From Pseudomonadales bacterium (lineage in GTDB: Bacteria; Pseudomonadota; Gammaproteobacteria; Pseudomonadales; Azotimanducaceae), in contig JAPKEK010000015.1 in assembly GCA_028822125.1 (NCBI GenBank), positions 1-13,189 on the forward strand: a stretch of 13,189 nt of DNA, given 5' to 3'. The position numbers were made by a program, and so were the translations under genes. How positions within the stretch are numbered: the first letter of the stretch is position 1; each line of letters starts with the position of its first letter. This document shows positions 6,776-13,189 of this stretch, piece by piece. The notes under the pieces were generated by a model. That model searched no databases. It was not told the DNA's origin and was given only the letters and a program-made list of their open reading frames with translations.

Positions 6776-7957
6776 ATGGATTTAGACGTCTTTAGAAAGC
6801 AAACCAGAGACTGGCTTGCAAGTCAGTGTCCCGAGTCAATGCGAACTGCAATGCCGGGGGATGAATATCCTGGCGGCGGAAAACGTGCCAGGTATAAAAA
6901 TTCGGACACGCAACTATGGATGCAACGTTGCGCCGAAAAGGGCTATACCGCACCAACATGGCCTAAACAGTATGGCGGGGCAGGCTTGAATGCGAGGCAG
7001 GCACAGGTATTAAGAGAAGAGATGACCAGATTGAAGGCAAGAACCCCGCTGGTCGGAATGGGACTTTCAATGATAGGGCCGGCGCTTCTCGAATATGGAA
7101 CAGAAGAACAGAAAGCCGAACATCTGCCAAGAATTGCGACGGGTGAAATCTGGTGGTGCCAGGGGTACAGCGAGCCTAATTCCGGCTCAGATCTGGCCAG
7201 CCTGCAAACTAGGGCGGTTGTCGATGGTGACGAATATGTAATTAACGGTCAGAAGGTCTGGACTTCCGGGGCTGATCGAGCTGACTGGATTTTTTGTTTA
7301 GTGAGAACGGACCCAAAGGCATCGAAACACAATGGTATTACCTTCGTATTGTTTGATATGGATCAGCCTGGTGTATCCGTCAGGCCGATTAAATTAATCA
7401 GTGGATTATCACCTTTTTGCGAAACCTACTTCCAGGATGCAAGGGCTTTAAGGAAGAACGTGGTAGGCCAGGTCAACGATGGCTGGACTGTTGCTAAACG
7501 ACTGCTTCAGTATGAAAGAACCATGATTGGTGGTGGCCAGGGTGGCGGTGCTGGCAGATCAAGCCTGGTAGAAATAGCTCGTCAGTATGTGGGTGTCTCA
7601 GATGGGAAGTTAACACAGCCCCAACTCAGAGATGAAGTTATTCAGCATGGTATGAATGATCGCTGTTTCGGATTGGCGGTGCGCCGTAATCTGGAAGAAT
7701 CCAGATCGACCAAGGCACCCAGCTTCGTATCTTCAATGTTTAAACTCTATGGTACCGAGCAGAATAAAAGCCGTTCAGAGCTGTTACTCAAGGCCATGGG
7801 GGTGCAGATGTTAGGGTGGCAGGGTGAAGGGTTTGAGGAGAAGGAACTAGAAGCGACCCGTGCTTGGTTGAGAACTAAGGCAAACTCTATCGAAGGAGGC
7901 ACCTCGGAGGTCCAGCTCAATATTATTGCCAAACGAGTACTTGGGCTACCCGATTAA
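6776..7957 (+). CDS. Acyl-CoA dehydrogenase family protein
   Basis: The product is 393 residues from ATG 6776, chosen because AGGGGA precedes it and the longer frame back to 6677 lies inside the previous gene. Domain order is standard: helical N-terminus; the FAD-binding middle with GYSEPNSGSDLASL (residues 130-143) and NGQKVWTSGADRADWI (157-172); then a helical C-terminus with FKLYGTEQNKSRSELL and SIEGGTSEVQLNIIAKRVLG. These are hallmarks of FAD-dependent alpha,beta-dehydrogenation of acyl-CoA, the first step of beta-oxidation-like pathways. At the position of the catalytic Glu of medium-chain enzymes (YEGT) this protein has EGGT, so the base is shifted or located elsewhere, as in several branched-chain or sterol side-chain members. 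A glycine-rich GGGQGGGAG (252-260) follows YERTM. Gap to the previous gene is 29 bases. Only one such gene is here, although related enzymes often come as heteromeric pairs. Confidence 0.92.
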   Translation: MDLDVFRKQTRDWLASQCPESMRTAMPGDEYPGGGKRARYKNSDTQLWMQRCAEKGYTAPTWPKQYGGAGLNARQAQVLREEMTRLKARTPLVGMGLSMIGPALLEYGTEEQKAEHLPRIATGEIWWCQGYSEPNSGSDLASLQTRAVVDGDEYVINGQKVWTSGADRADWIFCLVRTDPKASKHNGITFVLFDMDQPGVSVRPIKLISGLSPFCETYFQDARALRKNVVGQVNDGWTVAKRLLQYERTMIGGGQGGGAGRSSLVEIARQYVGVSDGKLTQPQLRDEVIQHGMNDRCFGLAVRRNLEESRSTKAPSFVSSMFKLYGTEQNKSRSELLLKAMGVQMLGWQGEGFEEKELEATRAWLRTKANSIEGGTSEVQLNIIAKRVLGLPD

Positions 7958-7983
7958 TCGACTACAAGCAAGGAGCGCGAAGC

Positions 7984-8019
7984 GTGACAGTATTCGAGGG
8001 AATAAAAACAGATGCATAG
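7984..8019 (+). CDS. Possible 11-codon leader ORF overlapping the hydrolase start
   Basis: AAGGAG lies eight bases before a GTG at 7984, which opens MTVFEGIKTDA and stops at TAG 8017-8019, just past the hydrolase ATG at 8012. The ribosome site is better than that of the hydrolase itself (GAGGGAA at nine bases). It could couple translation from the dehydrogenase to the hydrolase. It may equally be chance, or the trace of a lost gene start. Confidence 0.2.
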   Translation: MTVFEGIKTDA

Positions 8020-8896
8020 TGCTACACCAACTTCGCATTCGTATTACTCTCAGCGACTGAGATTACATTATCTGGATTGGGGAAATTCCGATGCGCCACC
8101 GTTACTGTTGGTGCATGGTAACCGGGATCACTGCCACAACTGGGATTGGGTGGCACAGGCGTTGAGAGATGAATACCACGTCATTGCTCTGGATTTCAGG
8201 GGGCATGGCGATTCGCAGTGGGTTCATGGCAGTACTTACAGCCACACAGACTATGTCTATGATCTGGCGCAATTGATTTATCAATTGAAACTGGCACCAT
8301 TGAAAATCATTGCTCATTCTCTGGGTGGTAGTGTTGCCCTTCGCTATGCGGGTGTTTTCCCGGAAAACATTGAAAAAATGGTGATCATTGAAGGTACCGG
8401 TGGTCCTGCATGGGTTTATCAGGATGTGCCGGTTCACGAAAAAATGAGAGCCTGGATAGAAAGCACCAGGGCAGTTTCTGGTCGGTTACCAAAGCGTTAT
8501 GAAGCACTGGAAGATGCTTACCAGAGAATGCACAATGAAAATAGTCATTTAACCGAGGACCAGGCTCGCCACCTCACAGGGCATGGCAGTAACCAGAATG
8601 AAGACGGCAGTTATTCGTGGAAGTTCGATAACTATAGTTATGTCATGGCGCCATTTGATATTTCCCTGGAGCAGACCAGGGCGCTATGGAAACGAATCCT
8701 GTCACCCTTGCTGCTATTGAGCGGGAGCGAAAGCCTGTTTGGTCAGAACACAGAGACAGATCCTGCTGAATATTTTGCCAATGCGTCGCAGATCACACTG
8801 GAGAATGCGGGACATTGGGTTCATCATGATCAGCTGGAACAGTTCCTGACGCTAACCCGGGATTTCTTTTGCGAGTCGCATTCGGAACCGCAATAG
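8012..8896 (+). CDS. Alpha/beta hydrolase
   Basis: A 294-residue single-domain cytoplasmic alpha/beta-hydrolase fold. LLLVHGNRDHCHNW (residues 31-44) carries the HG oxyanion-hole motif, VIALDFRGHGDS (57-68) is the strand-4 signature, and AHSLGGS (101-107) is the nucleophile elbow with Ser103. AGHWVHHD contains the catalytic His268. The acid is less clear: Glu240 in LLLSGSESLFG sits where Asp is usual, and Glu127 after strand 6 is an alternative. A cap region of about 80 residues (roughly 140-220) lies between strands 6 and 7. The family includes ring-cleavage C-C hydrolases, epoxide hydrolases and esterases, and the exact substrate cannot be assigned. It is last in the rightward cluster, 54 bases after the dehydrogenase, and ends 18 bases from the convergent nucleotidase stop. 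No terminator hairpin is seen there. Confidence 0.88.
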   Translation: MHSATPTSHSYYSQRLRLHYLDWGNSDAPPLLLVHGNRDHCHNWDWVAQALRDEYHVIALDFRGHGDSQWVHGSTYSHTDYVYDLAQLIYQLKLAPLKIIAHSLGGSVALRYAGVFPENIEKMVIIEGTGGPAWVYQDVPVHEKMRAWIESTRAVSGRLPKRYEALEDAYQRMHNENSHLTEDQARHLTGHGSNQNEDGSYSWKFDNYSYVMAPFDISLEQTRALWKRILSPLLLLSGSESLFGQNTETDPAEYFANASQITLENAGHWVHHDQLEQFLTLTRDFFCESHSEPQ

Positions 8897-8914
8897 GACC
8901 GATACCAAGGTGTG

Positions 8915-10219
8915 TCACAGACCATATTTTGTAATATGCTCGATCAGCACATCGCGAATTAGCACGTCTCGCTCCTGAACCTGAACCGATGAACCAAAGG
9001 CCTTTATAGCGTGGGCTGCAATAAAGTTGCTGGTGGCAACGGTATACCTTTTTTCAGGGTCAATACTGGCTGCAGAATGATGTAGTTTAGGCTCCTGGGA
9101 AAGCAGTACCAGGTAATCAGCGCCAGTCATGGAAAGGGTCACGAGGGTGTTACCAAAAGGCTCAATGTTCCAGATTTTTCGAATGGTAATGCTCCCTGCT
9201 TCGATGTGGTCTCTGATGCCCCCAGAATTGTAAAAACCCAGGTCAGCATTGACGTATCGGGCCAGGATACGTTCTAAGATGGGCTGCAGGTCCTCCGCGG
9301 AAAAGCGCTTGTCGGCTTTCCAGATGGGGGTATCTACCCGGTCTCTTACCTGACTCTCGTAAGTTTCGACCAGTGCCAGCACGTTGGGATCGGGCTGGGG
9401 CAGTTCATCGGCAGCCAGCAGGTCTCCCGTGAACTCCATAGGTCCTCGGCTAGGGTTGATATTAATTTTTAAGAGTCCTAGATGCCGGCCGTAGTGATCT
9501 GCCTGAACGACTCGGTTCCTGCCTGTGTTGACGGGATGTTTATTGAAAGTGTGGCTGTGGCCGCCGACGATGAGGTCGATTTCCTGAAACTGTTTTGCCA
9601 GTGCAATGTCTTCGGTAAAACCTGTGTGCGACAGGACCATCAGGAAATCAACTTTCGGCTTAATAGCAGGAATTAGTTGTTTGAGGACCTCTGCTGGAGA
9701 TTTAAACGTAAGGTTTTTATTCCCATGTGGTGTTATTAGTAACGGTGTTGTGTCCGTTAGAATACCAATAATGCCAATTTTTAATTTACCACGTTCAATA
9801 ATGATAAACGGGCTGTCTGAAATAATCTGGCCTTGAGAATCAAAAGCAGTCGCTCCCAGCAGCGGAAATTTGGCAATTTCCCGGAACCGGGTTATTTTGT
9901 CAGCACCGTAGTCAAACTCGTGGTTACCCAGCAGTCCTACATCATAACCCATGGCATTCATCACATCGAAGATGGGTTCACCTTCAAACAGGCTGGATAC
10001 TGGCGTACCGGTAATGGCATCACCCGCATCAACAAATAGTACCAGTGGATGATTGGCTCTGAGTTCCTGCACAAATGCTGCGATCCTGGCAGCCCCGGCA
10101 TAATCTTTTTGTTCAGCTATATGGCCGTGAAAGTCATTGGTATGTACGATCAGCAGTTCCTCTGCCAGGCTGCTGCCAGTAGAGACAATCAGGATCAGAT
10201 AAATAAGAATCTTCTTCAT
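8915..10219 (-). CDS. 5'-nucleotidase/UshA-family metallophosphohydrolase, exported
   Basis: A 434-residue protein with a clear Sec signal (MKKILIYLILIVSTGSSLA, cleavage likely after residue 19), so a periplasmic enzyme. The N-terminal metallophosphoesterase domain has HTNDFHGH (Asp29, His31), VDAGD (Asp67), GNHEFDYG (Asn99, His100), LSHTG (His198) and GGHSHT (His221, His223). The C-terminal 5'-nucleotidase domain has FYNSGGIRDHIEAGSIT (329-345), a PFGN-L motif and VATSNFIAAHA, the usual substrate-binding half. It is shorter than E. coli UshA (about 550), mainly from reduced insertions, but both domains look complete. Expected role is hydrolysis of extracellular nucleotides or related phosphate esters for phosphate and nucleoside salvage. 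Its ATG overlaps the stop of the upstream esterase gene as ATGA (10219-10216), indicating translational coupling. Confidence 0.9.
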   Translation of the reverse strand: MKKILIYLILIVSTGSSLAEELLIVHTNDFHGHIAEQKDYAGAARIAAFVQELRANHPLVLFVDAGDAITGTPVSSLFEGEPIFDVMNAMGYDVGLLGNHEFDYGADKITRFREIAKFPLLGATAFDSQGQIISDSPFIIIERGKLKIGIIGILTDTTPLLITPHGNKNLTFKSPAEVLKQLIPAIKPKVDFLMVLSHTGFTEDIALAKQFQEIDLIVGGHSHTFNKHPVNTGRNRVVQADHYGRHLGLLKININPSRGPMEFTGDLLAADELPQPDPNVLALVETYESQVRDRVDTPIWKADKRFSAEDLQPILERILARYVNADLGFYNSGGIRDHIEAGSITIRKIWNIEPFGNTLVTLSMTGADYLVLLSQEPKLHHSAASIDPEKRYTVATSNFIAAHAIKAFGSSVQVQERDVLIRDVLIEHITKYGL

Positions 10220-11301
10220 GGGGCGTCCCCAGGAGGTGAAAACCAGTCGAGTAAACGGGGCACTTCGGCTCGCGCGAAGTTGTGTGATAGATCCTTGATT
10301 TCTCGAAAGGTTATGTCTGCTCCCGCTGCTTTTAGCTGAGTATCAGCCATTCTCGCCATATCGATAGGGAACATCCAATCACGCGTGCCGTGGACCAGAT
10401 AAATTTTACGATTTTTGGCATGCTCAATCTGCCCGTTGATACTGATGAGTGGGTCTAGAACACCCGAAAAAGCTGCTATATGGGTAAATGGATTTGCTGA
10501 CGTCAGACCCGTCTGCAGGGCGTAGGTCGCACCGTCTGACATGCCCGCCAGCAGAATTCGTGTTGGGTCGATATTGAATTGCTGACCAGCGAGTTCCAGG
10601 TACTTAGACAGGAATGGCGCGTCGATGTCGTCTCCCATCATTGACCAGGTGTCGCCCTGGGAGGTTGGCGAGATGATGATATAACCCCTGCTGCGTGCTT
10701 CGCGTAGCCATGACCAGAGCATATCTGAGCCGTGTCCGGTGCCACCGTGAAGTGTCATAATAAGCGGTGCTGGTTTTGATGCATCCAGGTTTTCAGGGAG
10801 GTAAATGGAAACGCCCCCTCTTTTATCCCTTTGGTTGCCGATGTGTGAAATGCCGCGCTCGGAATTAGGTTGCTCAATGAATGACTGCAGCATGGATTTT
10901 GTTCTGAATTCGGGCTCGAGAAAGTACTCATTTATGGGCGTTAATAAGGGTGCCAGAGGGTACAAGTGTTCCTGGGCACGGCACATAGCACGACTAGCTC
11001 TTAAGGCCTGAAGCATGTCTTCCTGGCCTTTTGCAAAGCCTTCGCCAGCGCGAAGGCAGTATAAGCAAGCCTGCTTCAGATGATCTCCGAGAGTACTAAT
11101 TGCCTCCGGGAATTCAAGCGGATCTAGAATTGCGCTGGCCGACCTTAACTCAGACTGGTAATTCTGAACCAGGCCGTTAAGTTGTTGGATATTGTCTGGG
11201 TTCAGGTTTCGCTGGGCGATCTCCAGTGCTTCCATAGCCATGAGCAGTTTAGGCGTGACATCGGTAATAGCATTAGCAAGTTTGTCGTCTTCTGCTGGCA
11301 T
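10216..11301 (-). CDS. Alpha/beta-hydrolase esterase (PHB depolymerase/phospholipase-like) with N-terminal helical domain
   Basis: 361 residues in two parts. Residues 1 to about 150 are helical and charged, with several Cys (residues 79, 82 and 107), and match no family I recognise. Residues about 160-355 form a compact alpha/beta hydrolase: LIMTLHGGTGHGSDM (oxyanion hole, 180-194), LAGMSDGATYA with nucleophile Ser255, YLVHGTRDWMFP with Asp308 and DLSHNF with His340. The catalytic domain resembles the feruloyl-esterase / polyhydroxybutyrate-depolymerase / phospholipase-carboxylesterase group. There is no signal peptide, so it should be cytoplasmic, unlike its operon partner, the exported nucleotidase, which it overlaps by ATGA. 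The ATG at 11301 has no good Shine-Dalgarno, and the divergent pseudouridine synthase frame begins only five bases away. Substrate unknown; an intracellular ester or polymer is the family expectation. Confidence 0.82.
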   Translation of the reverse strand: MPAEDDKLANAITDVTPKLLMAMEALEIAQRNLNPDNIQQLNGLVQNYQSELRSASAILDPLEFPEAISTLGDHLKQACLYCLRAGEGFAKGQEDMLQALRASRAMCRAQEHLYPLAPLLTPINEYFLEPEFRTKSMLQSFIEQPNSERGISHIGNQRDKRGGVSIYLPENLDASKPAPLIMTLHGGTGHGSDMLWSWLREARSRGYIIISPTSQGDTWSMMGDDIDAPFLSKYLELAGQQFNIDPTRILLAGMSDGATYALQTGLTSANPFTHIAAFSGVLDPLISINGQIEHAKNRKIYLVHGTRDWMFPIDMARMADTQLKAAGADITFREIKDLSHNFARAEVPRLLDWFSPPGDAP

Positions 11302-11342
11302 AGGAAATGATGATAACCTTGGATTACGATCACTATACGTTA

Positions 11343-12008
11343 ATGTGTAAATTGAATCACTCCACTTTTCATATCCCGCCGCCCTGTCATGAATCGTTGC
11401 GCTATGTCCATTATGATGACCATATACTTGTCGTTGAAAAACCAGCGGGCTTGCTGACTGTTCCAGGCCGGGTGGTCAAAGACTGTGTTCTAAACAGAGT
11501 GCTCGGGGATTTTCCAGTTGCCACTATTGTTCATAGACTTGACTTGGACACTTCCGGGTTGGTCATTCTGAGTTTATCAAAGCAGAGTGTATCGGCTATG
11601 AACCGGCTGTTCAGAGAGCGCTCAATTCAAAAAACCTATACGGCTCTGGTTGATGGGCAGGTTACGGCTTGTGTTGGGTCGATTGACCTGCCTATAGCAC
11701 CGGACCCCGATTATCGGCCCAGGCAGCGTATTGACAGGATTTCCGGGAAAGACGCGTTAACGCGATTTGAGGTTATTGGACGGTTGGATGCTGAAACCCG
11801 CTTATCTCTGTACCCGGTCACTGGCAGGCAGCATCAACTCAGACTGCATCTAGCCTCTATAGGTCATCCAATTCTGGGCTGTGATCTTTACGCGGATGCA
11901 ACTGCACTTGCAAAAGCCAGCCGATTAATGCTGCATGCTGCAAAGGTGGAATTTAGTCATCCCGTTACCGGCAGACCGGTATCATTCGAAAGTAGTGCGC
12001 CTTTTTAG
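11343..12008 (+). CDS. rluA: RluA-like RNA pseudouridine synthase
   Basis: HRLDLDTSG holds the catalytic Asp (residue 67 from this start) of the RluA family, which converts uridine to pseudouridine in rRNA and, for RluA itself, some tRNAs. Other hallmarks are YDDHILVVEKPAGLLTVPGR at the N-terminus and VTGRQHQLRLHLASIGHPIL near the C-terminus. The VPGR, LPI-P-RP-Q and GHPILG motifs match RluA more closely than RluC or RluD, and no S4 RNA-binding domain precedes the catalytic domain. From ATG 11343 the length is 221 residues, close to E. coli RluA at 219, so I prefer it. The frame also allows ATG 11307 or 11310, the latter with AGGA four bases upstream, adding 11-12 residues. The gene is divergent from the esterase operon and overlaps the convergent small secreted protein by 27 bases. 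Family call is firm; the exact target site is inferred. Confidence 0.85.
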   Translation: MCKLNHSTFHIPPPCHESLRYVHYDDHILVVEKPAGLLTVPGRVVKDCVLNRVLGDFPVATIVHRLDLDTSGLVILSLSKQSVSAMNRLFRERSIQKTYTALVDGQVTACVGSIDLPIAPDPDYRPRQRIDRISGKDALTRFEVIGRLDAETRLSLYPVTGRQHQLRLHLASIGHPILGCDLYADATALAKASRLMLHAAKVEFSHPVTGRPVSFESSAPF

Positions 12009-12458
12009 GGTCTCAGGCGAGCTGATCGTTTCTTGCAATGCTTTACAGCGCGTCTGGTATCGCGCTTTCAGTAAATAAACATTCCCATAGTTATGGTTTA
12101 TCTGAACTGTCATGCTTTCTAGTATTGTGGCCCAGTCCTGTTTGAATTGATTCTGCGAAAAGGATTCGAAGTTAGTGTCGCCAGCAAGGTTTGCCAGATC
12201 AATCTGGGTTTTCATCTTTTCAGACTCGGCATAAGTCAGCTCATCGAGGCCTCTTGATTTAAGGTTCCCTATCAGCATTCGGTGATAGACAGCACAGGTA
12301 ACGTGGTCTTTATAATCAGCCTGCAAATCTAAACTGAAAGAAGCAATAAGACAGAAGCAGCAGACCCAACGAAAAAAGTCTGTACGGGCTAGTAGAGCTA
12401 TCCCAGGTAATGACTTTGCTTGGTAAAAATAGATTTGAAATCCGCTGATAATCTGCAT
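11982..12458 (-). CDS. Small secreted or membrane-anchored protein of unknown function
   Basis: 158 residues from ATG 12458, chosen because a perfect AGGAGG lies six bases upstream; a longer frame to 12497 lacks this. One hydrophobic stretch, FFRWVCCFCLIASFSLDLQA (residues 28-47), resembles a signal peptide with a long N-region, or a single anchor. The mature part, about 110 residues, is mainly helical and polar. It begins DYKDHVTCAVYHRMLIG and ends with a KARYQTRCKAL stretch; the two Cys (residues 55 and 138) could pair in the periplasm. I do not recognise a domain. It runs convergent to the pseudouridine synthase, and its last 27 bases overlap that gene's 3' end. A promoter-like element lies just upstream, giving a very short leader, so it is probably transcribed alone. 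Confidence 0.65.
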   Translation of the reverse strand: MQIISGFQIYFYQAKSLPGIALLARTDFFRWVCCFCLIASFSLDLQADYKDHVTCAVYHRMLIGNLKSRGLDELTYAESEKMKTQIDLANLAGDTNFESFSQNQFKQDWATILESMTVQINHNYGNVYLLKARYQTRCKALQETISSPETLKRRTTFE

Positions 12459-12482
12459 GGCATGCCTCCTGGGAATTACCAG

Positions 12483-12508
12483 ATTATATATGAACACAAT
12501 CGAGTCAA
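12483..12508 (-). promoter_or_regulatory. Promoter-like element for the small secreted protein
   Basis: On the minus strand TTGACT (12508-12503) and a perfect TATAAT (12488-12483) face the gene at 12458. The hexamers are near consensus but only 14 bases apart, shorter than the usual 16-18, so it may be weak or regulated. Predicted transcription would start about 15-20 bases before the ATG, leaving the AGGAGG intact. Confidence 0.45.
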
Positions 12509-12600
12509 GGTGTAAAAATAGTAAAATCAGGTGCCGCGCGATTTTGTATAGCTGTTAGGCCGAACAGGGTTTCTGCTTGAATCAGCTTTGTGTTGTCAGC

Positions 12601-12677
12601 CCTTTCCCGGGGAAGGATAAGGACATGAATCTGGATCAACATTAGATTATAATGCCGTGGCATTCACACCCGAATGC
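12601..12677 (+). promoter_or_regulatory. Control region of isocitrate dehydrogenase: TATAAT box with overlapping inverted repeats
   Basis: A perfect TATAAT lies at 12648-12653, without a clear -35 at 16-18 bases. Overlapping it, AATGCC-GT-GGCATT (12651-12664) is a perfect 14-base dyad. A second dyad, GCATTC-ACACCC-GAATGC (12660-12677), shares bases with it, so the two could form alternative hairpins or operator sites at the transcription start. Upstream, CCTTTCCCGGGGAAGG (12601-12616) is a near-perfect palindrome with one mismatch pair. These are seen in sequence; regulator and function are inferred. Confidence 0.45.
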
Positions 12678-12738
12678 AAAACGGACAAGCAGATGTTCAC
12701 GAGGCATTTGCGTAAAGAGGATGTTAATTAGAAATCGC

Positions 12739-13189
12739 ATGACAGACATACCTAGAATAATTTATACGGATACAGACGAAGCGCCGAGACTTGCTACCTA
12801 TTCATTGCTGCCCATTTTCAAGGCTTTTACGGATACTGCAGATGTCAGTGTGGAAACCTGGGATATATCTTTGGCCGCAAGAATTATTGCGGCATTCCCT
12901 GAAAAATTAACGGACAGTCAGAAGATACCCGATTACCTGGCAGCGCTAGGAGATATCACCCAGCGACGAGATGCTAATATCATAAAGTTGCCCAATATTT
13001 CTGCTTCGAACCCACAACTGCTGACGGCTATTGAGGAATTAATAAAAAAAGGCTACGACCTGCCAGATTATCCTGAAGAACCCAAGAACGAATCCGAGCA
13101 GGAGATTAAGCAGCGTTATGACTTGATTAAGGGAAGTGCAGTCAATCCCGTTTTAAGAGAAGGTAATTCAGATCGCAGAGCGGCACCGG
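12739..13189 (+). CDS. icd: NADP-dependent isocitrate dehydrogenase, monomeric type, N-terminal part (cut by window edge)
   Basis: 150 codons are present up to the window edge, about one fifth of the roughly 740-residue family length. The start MTDIPRIIYTDTDEAPRLAT, then LPNISASNPQLLTAIEEL, a YDLPDYPEEPKNESE stretch, and GSAVNPVLREGNSDRRAAP are hallmark stretches of the monomeric (IDH-II) enzymes of Azotobacter, Vibrio and Corynebacterium. These oxidise isocitrate to 2-oxoglutarate with NADP in the TCA cycle as cytoplasmic monomers. SxNPVLREGNSDRR belongs to the substrate-binding region. ATG 12739 is chosen from family alignment; ATG 12721 in the same frame adds six residues but sits directly against AAAGAGG. 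That ribosome site is 18 bases from 12739, rather far. The rest of the gene is outside the window. Confidence 0.93.
   Translation, partial: MTDIPRIIYTDTDEAPRLATYSLLPIFKAFTDTADVSVETWDISLAARIIAAFPEKLTDSQKIPDYLAALGDITQRRDANIIKLPNISASNPQLLTAIEELIKKGYDLPDYPEEPKNESEQEIKQRYDLIKGSAVNPVLREGNSDRRAAP

Noticed and set aside
8897..8914. Bidirectional terminator between the convergent hydrolase and nucleotidase
   Set aside because: The 18-base gap shows no stem or T tract.
9482..10339. Plus-strand open frames opposite the nucleotidase and esterase
   Set aside because: They are antisense shadows of genes with complete catalytic motifs on the minus strand.

Overview
The window looks like chromosomal DNA of a gammaproteobacterium of middling GC content, probably a marine or aquatic heterotroph. 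This is inferred from gene content and protein style only. The pointers are a monomeric NADP-isocitrate dehydrogenase, an RluA-type pseudouridine synthase, an M1 peptidase, a UshA-like nucleotidase, and several acyl-CoA or ester-processing enzymes. I found no mobile element, CRISPR array, tRNA or rRNA.

Layout. (1) 1-3941, all on the minus strand: the N-terminal part of a secreted M1 metallopeptidase (cut by the window edge), a broken ~80-residue gene, a broken PAS / histidine kinase / receiver hybrid gene, and a major-facilitator transporter. The kinase reading frame can be followed from 2678 to 800 only by repairing two one-base deletions and reading through one in-frame TAA. The small gene beside it needs one similar repair. 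(2) 3942-4499: a 558-base intergenic region. It has two TATAAT boxes facing the transporter, four 15-bp elements at a 30-31 bp period (4129-4249), and a few inverted or direct repeats before the rightward operon. (3) 4500-8896, plus strand: a probable operon of metallo-beta-lactamase-fold hydrolase, membrane-anchored metallophosphoesterase, acyl-CoA dehydrogenase and alpha/beta hydrolase, with gaps of 29-54 bases. The last two genes suggest catabolism of an acyl-CoA or ester-containing substrate, which cannot be named from sequence. (4) 11301-8915, minus strand: a two-gene operon with an ATGA overlap. A helical-domain/esterase fusion is followed by an exported 5'-nucleotidase-family phosphohydrolase. 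(5) From about 11307, plus strand: an RluA-like pseudouridine synthase that starts back to back with the esterase operon. It overlaps at its 3' end a convergent small secreted protein of unknown function. (6) 12739 to the end: the first 150 codons of monomeric isocitrate dehydrogenase, preceded by a TATAAT box with overlapping inverted repeats.

The two most notable items are the cluster of disabling lesions confined to 547-2678, and the phased repeat array at 4129-4249. I did not find a complete, clearly new multi-gene system. The rest is ordinary metabolic and housekeeping content.
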